Notes: generated by a model not told the origin, from the letters alone. A stretch of DNA of 64,000 bases from Cokeromyces recurvatus (GCF_025118155.1 NW_026251395.1:62001-126000), one strand, 5' to 3'. Positions 46,388 to 59,288 are shown, numbered from the stretch's first letter. A program made the numbers and translations.

Positions 46388-47093
46388 TTTTATTTATTTT
46401 TTCTGAAATACAAAGAGGAAAAAAAAAATAAAAAAAAAGTGAGAGAGAATCATTTTTTTCTTTTTTTTTTTTCTTTTTTTATTAAATAAAATTAAAACTC
46501 AATGACTAAATTCTTTTCAATAAATTGAATTTTAATTTTTTTACATAATTTTTAAACTCGGGTACTAAAACTGACAGGCGTTAAATGTCTTTCATAGATA
46601 CTAATTTATAACTTCACTTATTACTTTTTTTTTTTTTTATTTGGTTCTATTTTACTTTTTTTGTTCAATTTTAAGCTAGTAGTTTTATAACAGGAAAGAG
46701 GGATTTACATCTATGTTGTTTGTTGTCAACAAAAAAATCGGGTTATTTATTATTTATTCAATTTATTCTTTGACAGATTCTTATTTAATAACACTAATTA
46801 ATACCATTTGCTGTATTCCTTTATTATTATGTCAGTTATTGATGATAAATCACAACGATAATTTTTTTTTTTTGGATTCAAACATTCAATTTATTATAGA
46901 TAACAAAATCATTGTGTTTCATGATCCTTAAACCTCAAGAAGAAATAATAAGGATGAATCATTCATTATTAGTTAGAAATAACCTTCTCTTATGGGTTTT
47001 TTTTTTGTAATTTGATGATTATATTGCAGTTATTCTAAGGGCTATGATTATTTGATCCGACAATAGCATCTTTCCTAAGAGTGTAAATGGTAG

Positions 47094-47137
<44 letters not shown>

Positions 47138-48636
47138 GGAAGGAAAGAAGCAAGTTGGTTGTGTGTTGAAGTTTAGCTTGGTATAATAACTGTTGTCTTT
47201 GTAGATATTCCCCCTAAGGAAGGAGTTTAGATTTCAATTGATTGAGATAGTGAGTTTTAATCCGCCATAGATAGGAGCCCCTTTTCTTTTCTTTTTTTTA
47301 TGGAGAAAGTAAATGCCTGGAAAGATGATTGCTGAGTCTAAAGCTGTTGTAGATTAGAGGAAGGTAGAGAGAGTGAAATCTGTGATTTATTATCAGGTGA
47401 GGTTATATTGTTATTATTATTATTGCTATTATATTATTAATATTATTATTATTATTGCTATTAATATTATTATTATTTTGTTTTCATTGCATGCTTCGTA
47501 ATAACTATAATAACAGTTTTACTGAAATAACGATAATAATGCCAGGTCTAGGTCTTTTTTAATTGAATTATGTAATCGAGTTTTTTCGTTGTAGTTCCTT
47601 CTTAGTAAATCATTACTTCTGTGCTACCAAAGGTCAATAAGTAAATTTTTAGTAGACACTGATGGTAAATAGAATTGTGAGTATTCAACTTGTTTATTAT
47701 TGAATTACTATGATATCCCTATTTATTATCCTGACAGGCAGTATTATTAAGAATAGCGTAGTAAATAATAGTATCATCAAAGGGACATATTTAAAAAAAA
47801 ATGAATTACTTTGTATTAGTCGGAACATTTGTATTCTTAATGTTGAGTACAAACTGATTACTTTTACAGCTCATATTCTTGTACGTTCAAATAAGATCTA
47901 GAATACTGTATTACTTGGCTAAATAAAATGAATAAAAAAATTTGGAAGATTTAAATATAGCCAGTGTTGCCTATTGAGATAGAAATATTGCACGTTTGTT
48001 GTTTACCTCCCATTTAATGTTAAATAGCTTGTCGTGTATATAATGAATGTGTTAGGGTGTATTCATATTCTACGTGAACTGTCTAACACTAAGTTTCTAG
48101 CTATTGTTCACTATTGATTGTTGTACATATTATAAATAGGACTGTTGATTAAAGCAGTGATGGATTAACACTTTGACTTTTAAAAAGAGAGAGAGAGAGA
48201 GCAACTTGGTTCATTGTCTTTAAATCTATTAGCCAAACTTATGATTCAATAACAACACTATTGTAATACATATATTATGTGTATTCTTATGGACAACTAA
48301 AATAAACCTCTCTCTCTCTCTCTCTCGTCTATTGAATGCATACTCAACTTAAACGCTAATAAAGATATTGAGGAAGAAGAAGTTCAAGCTTAATAAGAAC
48401 AACTAGGTATGTTTCTTTTATTTTTTACTTTTATTGAGTCATGTAGACTAGATAATCTATCACTCATTTGCACATGATGTCTAGAACACAGAAATATGAA
48501 TCTATATAATTCCAAATAGGATCAACAAAAATACTCAACATCATTTTCAGAAAGATACTTTGTAGCAATAAAAAAAAGTACTTTATACCAACTTTTTTTT
48601 TTTTTGAAATGCCAACTTTCAATAAAACTCTTGATT
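46388..48636. other. Gene-free spacer of 2.2 kb
   Basis: Holds poly-T near the LCB2 start, an A run (47094-47133), an (ATT)n tract (47408-47475), and an (AG)n (48187-48202) facing a (CT)n (48308-48326) about 120 bp away, so the two could pair. ORFs of 63-72 codons (46713, 47710) are AT-composition artefacts. No gene is supported. Confidence 0.5.
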
Positions 48637-49102
48637 TTAAATAACTTTGTTTCTTAATTCTATAACTTTTTCATAAAGATCCATATCTATTGTATTCATT
48701 GATCTAATAAATCTCGCATTAATGCATGTTGGCTATATTGTTAACCAAGTACATTAATACAGATAAAAAAAAAAGGGGGGAAAGGAGCCATAACAACTTA
48801 CGTTTTGATTACTAATTTCTCCTACACATTGAATCACTTCATCTTCAAAATATGGAATGGATGTTAAATGACTTGTATCTATTTCTACATGATCATCATT
48901 ATATTCAATAATCGCAATTTGTTTATCTGGATTATAACTTTTCCAACTAAGAAATACATAATAATGTTATACATATATATTAAATATAGATATAACATTT
49001 CAATATAATTCTTTACATTCCAGTTATACGAACTGAATCATTTTTCTGACATTGTCCAACATCTTTTAATAGAATTAATTTTGCAGATGCCACATTTATC
49101 AT
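48637..49102 (-). CDS. TEN1: Ten1-like subunit of the CST telomere complex
   Basis: Exons 49102-49017, 48946-48802 and 48732-48637 join to 108 residues, the usual size for Ten1. The OB-fold pattern matches: SAKLILLKDVGQCQKNDSVR with ITGIWKSYNPD (strand 1-2), QIAIIEYNDDHVEIDTSHL, YFEDEVIQCVGEISN, NARFIRSMNTIDMDLYEKVI and ELRNKV. The ending 'x-DL-LYE-x-V-ELR' and the VDTSLL-like and IGE-like segments are the Ten1 signatures. Ten1 works with Stn1 (and Ctc1/Cdc13) to protect telomere ends and support lagging-strand fill-in. It starts 199 bp from the divergent NMN adenylyltransferase. Confidence 0.75.
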
Positions 49103-49300
49103 ATTTTTTAATCAAAAAAAAAAAGGCTGATAAAAAATAAAACTCATTTACATTTGTTTTCATAGTCATGTGACCATTTTATACACGTGAAAAAAAAAAT
49201 GTGTATAGACAGAAAAATATAACCGGAGCTTACAAGTTTCATGATGATGACAATTGAGTTTTTTTTTTTTTTTTTCCATTCAAATAGTTTAATACAAGCC

Positions 49301-50568
49301 ATGTATAGTCCTAAATTTATTGCTCCTGCATTAAAGACAGAGAATTCAAATGAAGAAGTTATATTCGATAATACAGGATTTGAAAATGAATATTATTTTC
49401 CAAAACAAAGACTTCCTAAAGTAATGAAAGGTATATACATACATACATATATATATATATATAAATATATATACAGCATAATAGTTAATATTATGCAACA
49501 TTAGATGAAAGCAAAATTCCACTTGTGATTGTTGCATGTGGAACTTATTCACCAATTACTTACTTACACTTGAGAATGTTTGGTAACTAACTCTACTTGA
49601 GCCTATATATTTATACATGTATAAAAATCGAATTTTTATATTTACAAAAAATGAAAGAATATGTATAATGGTTTTTTTTTTATTTTATTATTATTAAGAA
49701 ATGACAAGAGACCACTTTGAAGAACAAAAAGAATATGAACTTCTTGCTGGATATTATTCACCTGTATCCGATGCATATATGAAAGGAGGTTTAGTGGAAG
49801 CTAAACATCGAGTAAAAATGTGTGAAATTGCAGTAGATAGTACATCCGATTGGTTAATGGTTGATTCTTGGGAAGCAAGACAATTAAAATATCAACGTAC
49901 AGCTATCGTTTTAGATCATTTTGAAAAAGAGTTAAACGAGTTAAATGGAGGCATTAAGACAAGTTCAGGTAAATCATAACTAAAAAAAAATGAACATACA
50001 AATAGATTTGTACGTACGTATATATAAGATGCTAAAATTAATATAAATAAGGTGAATCAAAAAGGATCAAAATTATGTTATTAGCAGGTGGTGATTTAAT
50101 AGCATCCTTTGGACATCCAGGTGTTTGGACAACAGACGATGTAAAGTATTTAGCTTTATGATGACTAAAATATAAATAATAACACGATTAGAGATCATAG
50201 TTGCATCATATTGTTGGTAAATTTGGATGCATTATTATCGAAAGAACAGGTACAGATGTATATGGATTTTTACTTTCACATGATATTTTATATGAACATA
50301 GAGTAAGTTTATTATCGTAAATAATGAATAATAATAACTTGATTTTTTCGAATAGTTAAATGTAATCATTATTAAGCAATTAATCCATAATGATATTAGT
50401 TCAGCAAAGATAAGGTAGGTGGTAAACTAAAGACTGTATAAAAAGCGAGTCACTCATTATTACCATGACAATACTAGATTATTTGTTAAACGAGGAATGT
50501 CCATTAAATATTTATTACCTAATCCTGTTATAGATTATATTTATGTGAATAATTTGTATCTAACATAA
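49301..50568 (+). CDS. Nicotinamide/nicotinate mononucleotide adenylyltransferase
   Basis: Joins ATP with NMN or NaMN to give NAD or deamido-NAD. Seven exons (49301-49430, 49505-49582, 49699-49968, 50052-50140, 50201-50302, 50356-50414, 50478-50568) join in frame to 272 residues. Motifs: VIVACGTYSPITYLHLRMFE (the G-x-F/Y-x-P-x-x-x-x-H nucleotide-binding site, here GTYSPITYLH), LLAGYYSPVSDAYMKGGL, CEIAVDSTSDWLMVDSWEA, IMLLAGGDLIASFGHPGVW, LHHIVGKFGCIIIERTGTDV, and the ISSAKIR plus KRGMSIKYLLPNPVIDYI end that corresponds to the ISST-x-R motif. Complete gene with all joins fixed by frame. Confidence 0.95.
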
Positions 50569-50715
50569 TAAAAAATTACTTTATGTTACACTGAGCACGG
50601 TTAAATTATTATTACTGTGTCTTTTTTTTTTTTATAGTCCCTTTTTTTTATTTATTTATTTATTTATTTTTTTTATACCTTATTTTTTTTTTTTTTTTTA
50701 TATATACACAAATAT

Positions 50716-52217
50716 ATGGGGTCTCGTATATCAGTACATCAAAAAAAAAGAGAAATTCCTCTAGACTTCAAGCTAATAGTGTGAAGAATAATATAATTTT
50801 ACAAAATATGAATGATGATAATCAAATAAATATGACAGAATCAAATGACAATAATACAACATCTTCTTCAACTATCAGTAAATCATCATCCGTTAATACT
50901 AACAAAAATAATAATAATAACATAAATCGATATGGTAGAAAATTTCATAATGAAACAAATTCTACCTATTGGTTACCCAATGATGATGAAGAAATGGATA
51001 GACTTGTTAGTGTGAGTAGTTAACCTTATATCTATAAATGTATCACATGTATGTATGTATGCATGTATATATACTAATCGTTGTCATCTATTTTTTTTTC
51101 TTTTACACATAAAGCAACACTTTGCTTTTAAAGCTTTATTTGAAGGGTAACACATTTATAAATTTGTTCAACTCAAAACATATTAGACTCATCTATATAT
51201 ATATATACAATACAAAAGAAATATTCCTAAAGTGGTAATTCAAAATAAAATGATACCTTTAGAAAATGGAGCAAAGATATTAGATGTAGGCTGTGGACCT
51301 GGTACATGGATTATGGTTTGTGTTATATACAGATATTATAAAAGGGGTAGAGAGAGAGAGAGAAGGTATAACGGTACTGAATACAAAACAATAGGATGTT
51401 GCAACTGAGTTTCCAACGAGTGAATGTATTGGTCTTGACATGTGCGATGTATTCCCAACTAATATTAGACCTAAAAATGTATCTTTTCAAATTGGAAATG
51501 TCTTATTAAATCGTTTACCCTTTGAAGATAATACATTTGATATGGTTTATTTAAGGTTATTTATTTTAGCTTTTAGAAGTCATGAATGGATACCTGTATT
51601 AAAAGAAATTTTACGTGTATTAAAACCTGGAGGATGTTTCTTAAGTTTAGAAGCATGCATGTTTGTAAATATTTTAACTTTTTTTTTTTTTTGTTTATTT
51701 CATACTTATTTGTCCTTATCATTTCTTCATTTATAGGAAGATGGAAATGACTTTACAAAATGCTTTATAAATAATTGTGTGTATATATATTTTATATCTA
51801 TTTTTATAATTAACTTTAAAGTTCTATTCTAGTTATCAAAACAATGCTTAAACGAGAACAAGAACCTTTTATCGCTAACAAAATGAAAGACTTTATGAAA
51901 TTAGCAGGATTTGATGCTGTCAAATCTATCAAGAAGAATGTTTATTTAGGTAAATAGAAAATAAAAAGAGATTATTACTGTTTGAATTAATACGAAAAAA
52001 AAAAACAATGATAATAGGTCGACCTGATCAAGTTAATAGAGAGTTTTTATGGGATTTAAGAACACTTGTTAAAAGTATTCAACCTTTTTTCGCAGAGCAA
52101 GCACAAATTTCAGATGAAAAATATCCTCAATATTTAGATGATCTTATAACAAACTGTCAAAAGCAACCAGAGTGTATATGGCCAATGATATCAACATTAG
52201 GAAGAAAGCCATTATAA
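50716..52217 (+). CDS. SAM-dependent methyltransferase (possible frameshift near start)
   Basis: Class I methyltransferase. Exons from about 50809-51011, then 51116-51147, 51215-51315, 51394-51669, and three more to the stop at 52215-52217. Residues include RLVSQHFAFKALFEG, ILDVGCGPGTWIMDVATEFP (motif I), CIGLDMCDVFP, NRLPFEDNTFDMVYLRLFIL, and LKEILRVLKPGGCFLSLEA. The first in-frame ATG is at 50809. However, the ATG at 50716 begins MGSRISVHQKK, an N-myristoylation-like start, and is one base out of frame through an A9 tract (50741-50749). An A10 tract would give one continuous protein, so either the true start is internal or the run is miscounted. The substrate is unknown; LaeA/Tam-like methyltransferases share this fold. 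Confidence 0.82.
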
Positions 52218-52423
52218 ACACACACATACACACGCACACACACACACTCACTCACTCACTCACTCACACATTAATATTATATTATTATTGTACAATATTT
52301 ATTTATATTCGTTATAAAGTTTATACACCAGTTAATAACCATTCCCTAATATAAATGTATATTTAAAATAAGAAATTTGTTATTTTTTTATGTTATATAA
52401 ATGACATACTTTTTTTTGAAGAT
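52218..52423. repeat. CACACA/CTCACT microsatellite at convergent ends
   Basis: (CA)n then (CTCA)n at about 52218-52270, between the methyltransferase and the Gyp8-like gene, followed by AT-rich 3' flanks. Confidence 0.8.
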
Positions 52424-54108
52424 TTACCTTATTAAATCTGAATTAGATACAAGTATGGCTAATAAGCCTACACTTGCACTTACGGTGACTAAAGTATATA
52501 ATAAAGCATCTTTTCTATTTAAATGAGAAAGTCTTTGTAATATTGAATTATCGTTATTCATCTTCTTTTCTGAATTCGTATTTGATTTTAATTCAATCGG
52601 CAGTCGTTCCTTTTCATCTTTCAAAATAGGTATAACTTGATATTGAATAGTATGATTCAAGTCCTCTAATGATTTGATGGGTAACCAATCCTGTTCAAAT
52701 CGATTCACAGTAGATACCTGATCAAGGGCTACTGAACTTTGATATTGTAATTCAAGAACTGAATAAGCTTCTTCAAGTTGACATGCTTTTTGGCAGAGGG
52801 TCTCCACATGATCTAGACTTTTCGGTAACTTTGCTAGATATGTATGTATCGTACTTGTATCTCCAGCAGGTAATGTTACTATTTCATTTCGTTTTGATAA
52901 TACAAGTGCTGCAGAAAAATAGATAACCATAAAAGGATTAGATGAAAGAAATAGATCAAAAAGACGTGTAATCGTTTCTAGATTATCCAGATCATGACTG
53001 CACCATGTAATTACCCAAGAAAGACAATAATATGGCAAGACATGAGCCCTAACAAAGGTAAAATAGAGTATGTGTAAAATAATAGATATAAAAATAAAAA
53101 TAAATAAAAAAAAAAAATCAGATTCTTCATAATTTACTCTGTAATAAAATGATATAATTCTTCATCTTCTAGTCGAATTAAAGTATCTAAAATTGTTAGT
53201 TTCTTTAAAACAGGTTCCATATTAATATACATCTCATCTGTATTTTATAGAGTTAAGAACCATTATATAAATATGAATATAAATGTAAATGTAAATGTAA
53301 AAAAGGATATCTTAAATAAAATAATGCTACTGATTCCATGAGCTTAGTAGCATATTTTTCTCCAAACAATAAGATGAATACTGAACATATATCATGATAT
53401 CCCTTTTTAATAATAACCATTATTTAATACATACAGCATCTTTATATTCTTTTTTCTTTTCTTTTTTTTTTACCTGATAATAATGTAATGACGGATAAGA
53501 TCTTAAAACATGAACAATCACTCTATTCAACTGTCCTTCAAGTTTCCTTTTATCTTCTTCGTCTATATCTATCATGGTTATTATTTTATTTTATTTTTTT
53601 TTCTTTTAATTAAGCTGTTTTAATATTATTAATATTCTATATTTCTTTATACTTTTTGGGAAAGAATTAAATGATCTTATTACATCTAATTTTACTTGCT
53701 CTTCATCCTTATGGGGAACTAATATGTATTTATATATACATGATTAACTATAAAAGTAAAACTATATACATATATGCAGACCTGCCTTCGAGTGAACCTT
53801 CTATTACTTTATTTATAGTGGAATCTTCACAATGTAGCAAAAATGGCCTAGTAGATATAATAAAAATAAACATGATAATAAATGGTCATTTCTCGTTGAA
53901 ATTACCAAACTCTTCTTCGAATCGCATCGCTTATAAAACCATTTTTTCGACCTATTTCTCTTAATAAAGCATAATCCTCTAATCTTAATGCTTGATTAAT
54001 CTTGAAAGTTTCTTTAAAGTCTTCATTATCTTGTGCTGGCTTCTCTTTATAGTTATGGTTAGTTTTCTTTTTGGCATTCTTACGCTGTTTACGTTGTCTT
54101 CGCTTCAT
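52424..54108 (-). CDS. Rab GTPase-activating protein, Gyp8/TBC1D20 type
   Basis: TBC-domain protein that stimulates GTP hydrolysis on Rab1/Ypt1-class GTPases at the ER-Golgi interface. At least seven exons: RRQRKQRKNAKKK start and LRLEDYALLREIGRKNGFIS with DAIRRRVW (54108-53915), PFLLHCEDSTINKVIEGSLEG (about 53846-53782), PHKDEEQVKLDVIRSFNSFP (53715-53645), RKLEGQLNRVIVHVLRSYPSLHYYQ (53575-53477), GYHDICSVFILLFGEKYATK (53390-53310), MEPVLKKLTILDTLIRLEDE (53220-53140) and RAHVLPYYCLSWVITWCSHD to the end. The R-finger IRRRVW and the YHD motif are visible. A C-terminal membrane helix (LLYTLVTVSASVGLLAILV) is typical of this group. The join between exons 2 and 3 could not be fixed. The start is 213 bp from divergent GPI16. 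Confidence 0.88.
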
Positions 54109-54320
54109 TATAAAAGAGAACAAAAGGATAAAAAAATAAATAAAAGAAACAAAACAATTATTCTTGCATGTTATAATAAAGTTTCTTACAAAAAAAAAAA
54201 AAAAAAATTAAATCTCAACACATCTTTTTATACGCAACACTCAGGAGGTTATATTTCTTTCTAGTAACACTCTCTCTCTTTTTTTTTTTTTTTTTTTTTG
54301 TTTGCTTGTTTCATAGTAAA
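54109..54320. promoter_or_regulatory. Divergent promoter region
   Basis: About 210 bp with A/T runs (54190-54206, 54281-54299), shared by the divergent Gyp8-like and GPI16 genes. Promoter role is from position only. Confidence 0.4.
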
Positions 54321-56437
54321 ATGAGGCCTTTTCGATTCGTTGGAATCTGCTTTAGCATCTTTTTTATAAAGGAGAGTTATTGTCAATTATCAGATCGTGT
54401 CTTTGAAGAATACAATGAAGAATTGACATTACATAATTTACCTGATGGTAAATTATTAGCTCATTTTGAATTTACAACGCAAGTGAAAGCCAATACAAAG
54501 CCTAATGCACCTCGTAAGATGTGTTACAAGTCATTTTTTTTCTTTAAAGAATAATAAATTCTAATAAAAAATGAATAGTACTAGATTATGGCTTATATCC
54601 AAAAGCTATTGGCGAAGTTCTTGAAGCATACAATGTACGTGAAATGCATCTTTCTTTTACTCAAGGACGTTGGAATTATGAGGAATGGGGCTATGCACCT
54701 ACTTTATCAGTTGGCACAGGCGTTGAGTTATGGGCCTGGATGAAGGATACAACAAAGTAAGAAAAGAATTACATTGTTATTTAAAGCCATTTATTTATTT
54801 ATTTATTTAACTTGGATATTGAAATGATAGTGTCAATGATCAATGGAAATCATTAACAAACACATTATCTGGAATATTTTGTGCATCACTCAATTTCATT
54901 GATGAAACTATTACAACAGAACCTCGATTATCTTTTAGAACAACTAATGATACAGACCAACAATTAAGATATGGCTCATTACCTCATGAAAATGTGTGTA
55001 CTGAAAATTTGACACCTTGGATAAAATTGTTACCTTGTAAAGCCAAAGTAGGGTGGTTAATGATAAGGAAGATGATGTTATGATACTAACTAATATTAAG
55101 TCTGGGATAGCCGTATTATTAAACCCTCATAAGATATATAATTCTAATTTTCATTCTATGGCCATTCACGCTAATTCCATCTGTATAGTAAGTTTAGTTA
55201 CATATATGCATATGAATATATATATATATATATATTGTTTGTGTGTATAATTTGAATCATTGTATAGGATGAAGCATGTACAGAACGTTATTTAGAATTA
55301 AAACAAACATTAACGTCTGTTATGGATCCTGTTAGAGATACAAGTCGCAGAGGTAAAATAAATGAATGGGATTTTCATGTTGAATCGTATTAAGAATTAT
55401 TATTATTGTTATTATTTCTTTTAGATTGGTCTTTAAAATCAGTATTTGGTAGAAAATTAAAAAATGCATGTCCAGTAGCAAAAGAAAGTAAAATACGAGT
55501 TGATTTAGCTAATGCTGGTAATGAATATGAATTAAAACCGGTTACTAAACAAGAAGATAATATTGCAATTTATGAGCTTTCACCCAATTCAAAGGAAACA
55601 TTTGATATTCACATGGCATGGAAAGAAAACTCATTCTTATACCGTAAGATTTTTTTTTTTTTTTTAGTTTATTTAAATTTAAATTTGCGTTTATTTTAGC
55701 ACTTGAGCCGATTCAGCCCATGATATATGCCCAGAGATATTTTACAGGTTATGGACAAGAAAGAGGAGGATTAAAGATAACGATTTATAATCATAATAAA
55801 TTAAATGCTATGCCAGTTATTTATTATGATTCTATTCCATGGTATCTTAAAGTTTATCTTCATACACTTCAAGTCAATCTCTTTAGCTATAACAACCAAT
55901 CAGAAGTAAATATGAAATCAGATAAAACTATACAACAAATGTATTATCAACCAGCTATTGATAGAGGAAGACCAAGTACACTCGAATGTGAATTATTAAT
56001 ACCAGCAAATTCAGTAGTTACACTTTCGATGGATTTTGAAAAAGTATTTTTAAAATATACAGAACATCGTCCTGATGCGAATAGAGGATTTGATATCGGG
56101 TAAAACTATAGGAAAATATATATACATGTGAAGCGTGAGAAATTGACATGAATGATTTACTAGTTCTGCTGTATTAACGACTTGGATTCCTACTCGTTAT
56201 TTAAATTCATCGTAAGGTTTTTTTTGGGTATAATACAAAAGTATTAAACTAATGTCGTTCTATAGTAAATTACAAAGGATTTATACAGATACATTATTAG
56301 TTAGCCTTCCTACCCCTGATTTTAGTATGCCATATAATGTAATTACGCTTACTTGTACAGTTATTGCCTTATTCTTTGGATCCATGTTTAATTTATTGAT
56401 ACGTAATTTCATTGTGATTTCAAATAATGATGATTAA
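54321..56437 (+). CDS. GPI16: GPI transamidase subunit Gpi16/PIG-T
   Basis: ER membrane subunit of the complex that transfers GPI anchors to proteins. It begins with a signal peptide ([22 protein letters not shown]) and continues [40 protein letters not shown] with [71 protein letters not shown] with [51 protein letters not shown], and [20 protein letters not shown]. The C-terminal membrane helix is [20 protein letters not shown], followed by a short cytosolic tail. About nine exons; the join after LPCKAK uses a GTAGGG donor, giving a phase-0 splice to SGIAVLL. N-glycosylation sites are plausible in the lumenal part. The C-terminus is conventional. Confidence 0.94.
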
Positions 56438-56612
56438 TAAAAATAAAGGGAAAGAAAAGCTGTGTTACACTCGGGTATTTTAATAATGATAATGTGGGGT
56501 AAATCGTCGTATCCATCATATGATTGCATCATTTTTACCTTTTTTTTTTCTTTCTTTTTTTTTTCTTATACTTTTTCTTCTTCTTCTTTCTTTTGACAAG
56601 TGAAAAAAAAAA

Positions 56613-58466
56613 ATGAATCAAATCCCATCCAAGCTATATGAAAAGATTAAATATTTTGCCAAATTCCCTCAAACTGGAGTTTCACTGAGACAAATGGTGA
56701 TGTTTGGTATGTTGAATTTAAATAACAAGAGCGGACAATATAGGTTTAATAATACTAAATATGAAGAATAGGGCAAAAACCTTCAGAGGGCACTTTATTT
56801 AAAGCAAGTCAATTCCTACATGGTATAATAAAAGAATAGAAAGCTTTACATGGATATATTAATCACTCCCTACCTTTTCTTTTTTTTTTCTTTTCTAATA
56901 ATATGATATTAGAGGAATTACCTATTCGAATTGCTCATCGTGTAAAAGAATTGGAAGAATTACCAAGAAATTTAAGTCAAATGCCATCCATCATTAAGGT
57001 GAAGAATTGGTATGCACAATCCTTTCAAGATCTTGTTGAACTTCAACCACCATCTAAAAAAATAATTTCAAGTCTTTCAATAAAAGAACAACAGATTAGA
57101 CAGCATTTGCCTATCACTGAAGTGAGTTTACCTCCTAATATACCTAATCCATCCCTTACTAGAGTTTATAAACCAATCATTCAAACCTTACACCCTTCTG
57201 TTCCTATCGGTCATCGTTATTATAATAACATGGATCAACTTGAGTATTCACCCGAGATTGTAGACTATAATGAATCATTTGTAAAAACGATTGAAAGAGT
57301 AAAGAAGAGGCATGATCCAGTAGTGACAACGATAGCACAGGGTATATTAGAATATAAAGATTATGTAAACACTTCTTTAATTGATACAGACGTACAAATG
57401 TTCTTGGATCGTTTTTATATGTCTCGCATTGGTATTCGAATGTTAATTGGTAAGATAGAATAGACATGTGAATAAGTGAATAAGTGAATATGTGTATATG
57501 TGTATATGTGTATATCTATATGTATATATTGATGTCCTTTTATTTTATTTTATTTTTTTATTATTATATAGGTCAACATGTTGCATTGCATAAAGGACCT
57601 AATAAAAAAGATTATGTGGGCGTCATTTGTACAAAGACAAATATTCGTCAAGTAGCACAGGATGCAATTGCGAATTCAAGATTTATTTGTGAAGATTTTT
57701 ATGGATTATTTAGAGCACCTGAAGTTCATATGTTTTGTCCTGGGGATATTGAATTCATGTACGTTCCTTCTCATTTAAATCATATGTTATTTGAATTGCT
57801 CAAGAATTCATTACGAGCTGTTGTGGAGCGATTTGGAAGTGACTATGAGGATGAATATCCACCTATCAAATTAATTATTGCACATGGCAAAGAAGATATA
57901 ACGATTAAAATATCTGATGAAGGAGGAGGTATCCCTCGTTCTGGTATTCCTTTAGTTTGGACATATATGGTAATATAGAATACATATATAAATATGTGTA
58001 TATACATTTTATAATATTATATTTGTAGTATACAACGGCACAAGCTCAGGAATTAGAACCAGAATTCAGTCAATCTGACTTTAAAGCACCCATGGCAGGA
58101 TTTGGATATGGATTACCTATTTCAAGATTAGTAAGTGATAATATATTCACACATATTTGTGCATTTATGTTATTTATATTGATATACAATTACTGTGTAG
58201 TATGCTCGATATTTTGGTGGAGATTTAAAATTAATCTCTATGGAAGGGTATGGTTGAATAATAAAATATATTTATACATGTATATATAAGCTTATTTTTT
58301 TTTAAATGATAGATATGGAACAGATGTTTACCTTCATTTAAATAGACTATCAAATAGTGATGAACCACTCATGTAAATAGATGCAACATGACTATTGTAT
58401 ATCAAACATACTCATAATAAAATTTACCATGTCATAATATTGTATATCATACTATAATATCATAAA

Positions 58467-58511
<45 letters not shown>

Positions 58512-58625
58512 AGTACCAACGAACAAGACTTTAATAATACTGTATCCACTGAGTATGAAAGTTATGAACAACAAGAAGTCAAGCCTATAGGTATAGTCTC
58601 AATGTAAATTAGAATGTATTTTACT

Positions 58626-58656
<31 letters not shown>

Positions 58657-58659
58657 TAT

Positions 58660-58714
<55 letters not shown>

Positions 58715-58771
58715 CCCCTTTTATTTTCTGAATTACATTTATGTTTATCATTTACAGCAAATAGTGTATAA
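56613..58771 (+). CDS. Mitochondrial PDK/BCKDK-type protein kinase
   Basis: GHKL-fold kinase that phosphorylates and inactivates a mitochondrial 2-oxoacid dehydrogenase. Exons begin MNQIPSKLYEKIKYFAKFPQ with VSLRQMVMFG, GQKPSEGTLFKASQFLHEEL, and the long exon 56913-57450. The ATPase motifs are HMLFELLKNSLRAVVERFGS (N box), ISDEGGGIPRSG (G1) and MAGFGYGLPISRLYARYFGG (G2). Reading on from YLHLNRLSNSDEPLM gives a stop at 58376. A GTAAAT donor (58373) and an AG acceptor (58506-58507) instead lead in frame into STNEQDFNNTVSTEYESYEQ and on through a further intron to VKPIANSV and a stop at 58769-58771. The extension is open and spliced, so the longer form is preferred; retention of the A-rich intron would give the short form. 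Confidence 0.93.
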
Positions 58772-59249
58772 ATAAAGAGAATATTTGTATATAAATTCTA
58801 CAACGTGGAATCATAATAAATGACATCATATTGTATACCAAGTCGTTTCTTCTTTTTCTTTTATTTATTATCTGTTTTTTTTTTTAGATAGATCTTTCCT
58901 GTCAAGACATGATTATACAAAAGCTCAATTTAGATTTAATCCACTGGTGGCTATTATTATTCTTATATGAATGTAATTTAAAAGCAAAATAAGATGTGCT
59001 ACTGTAAATAAACACCTTTAATAATAATAATAAGGGGCTTCAAAGCAATTCATGTATTACTGTACAGTCTTAATAGGCCCTTTAATGATAAAGACAATAA
59101 AATAGTAAGGTAGTATTTATATATATAATAGAGTAGTGTAACTCTTCTGACAATGCATATTCTTTTTCTTTTCTAAATTGAGTCATGCTTACCACACAAT
59201 GTTGTATTATTTACGATGGTACAACATGTATTGTTATAACATAATACAT

Positions 59250-59288
<39 letters not shown>

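Noticed and set aside
46713..46931. Plus ORF of 72 codons
   Set aside because: Isoleucine/phenylalanine-rich AT artefact without motifs.
47094..47133. A run read as a retroposon tail
   Set aside because: Many similar runs occur throughout the window without adjacent retroelement sequence or target duplications.
52172..52354. THTHTLTHSLTH-type repeat peptide ORF
   Set aside because: Microsatellite translated in an overlapping frame of the methyltransferase end.
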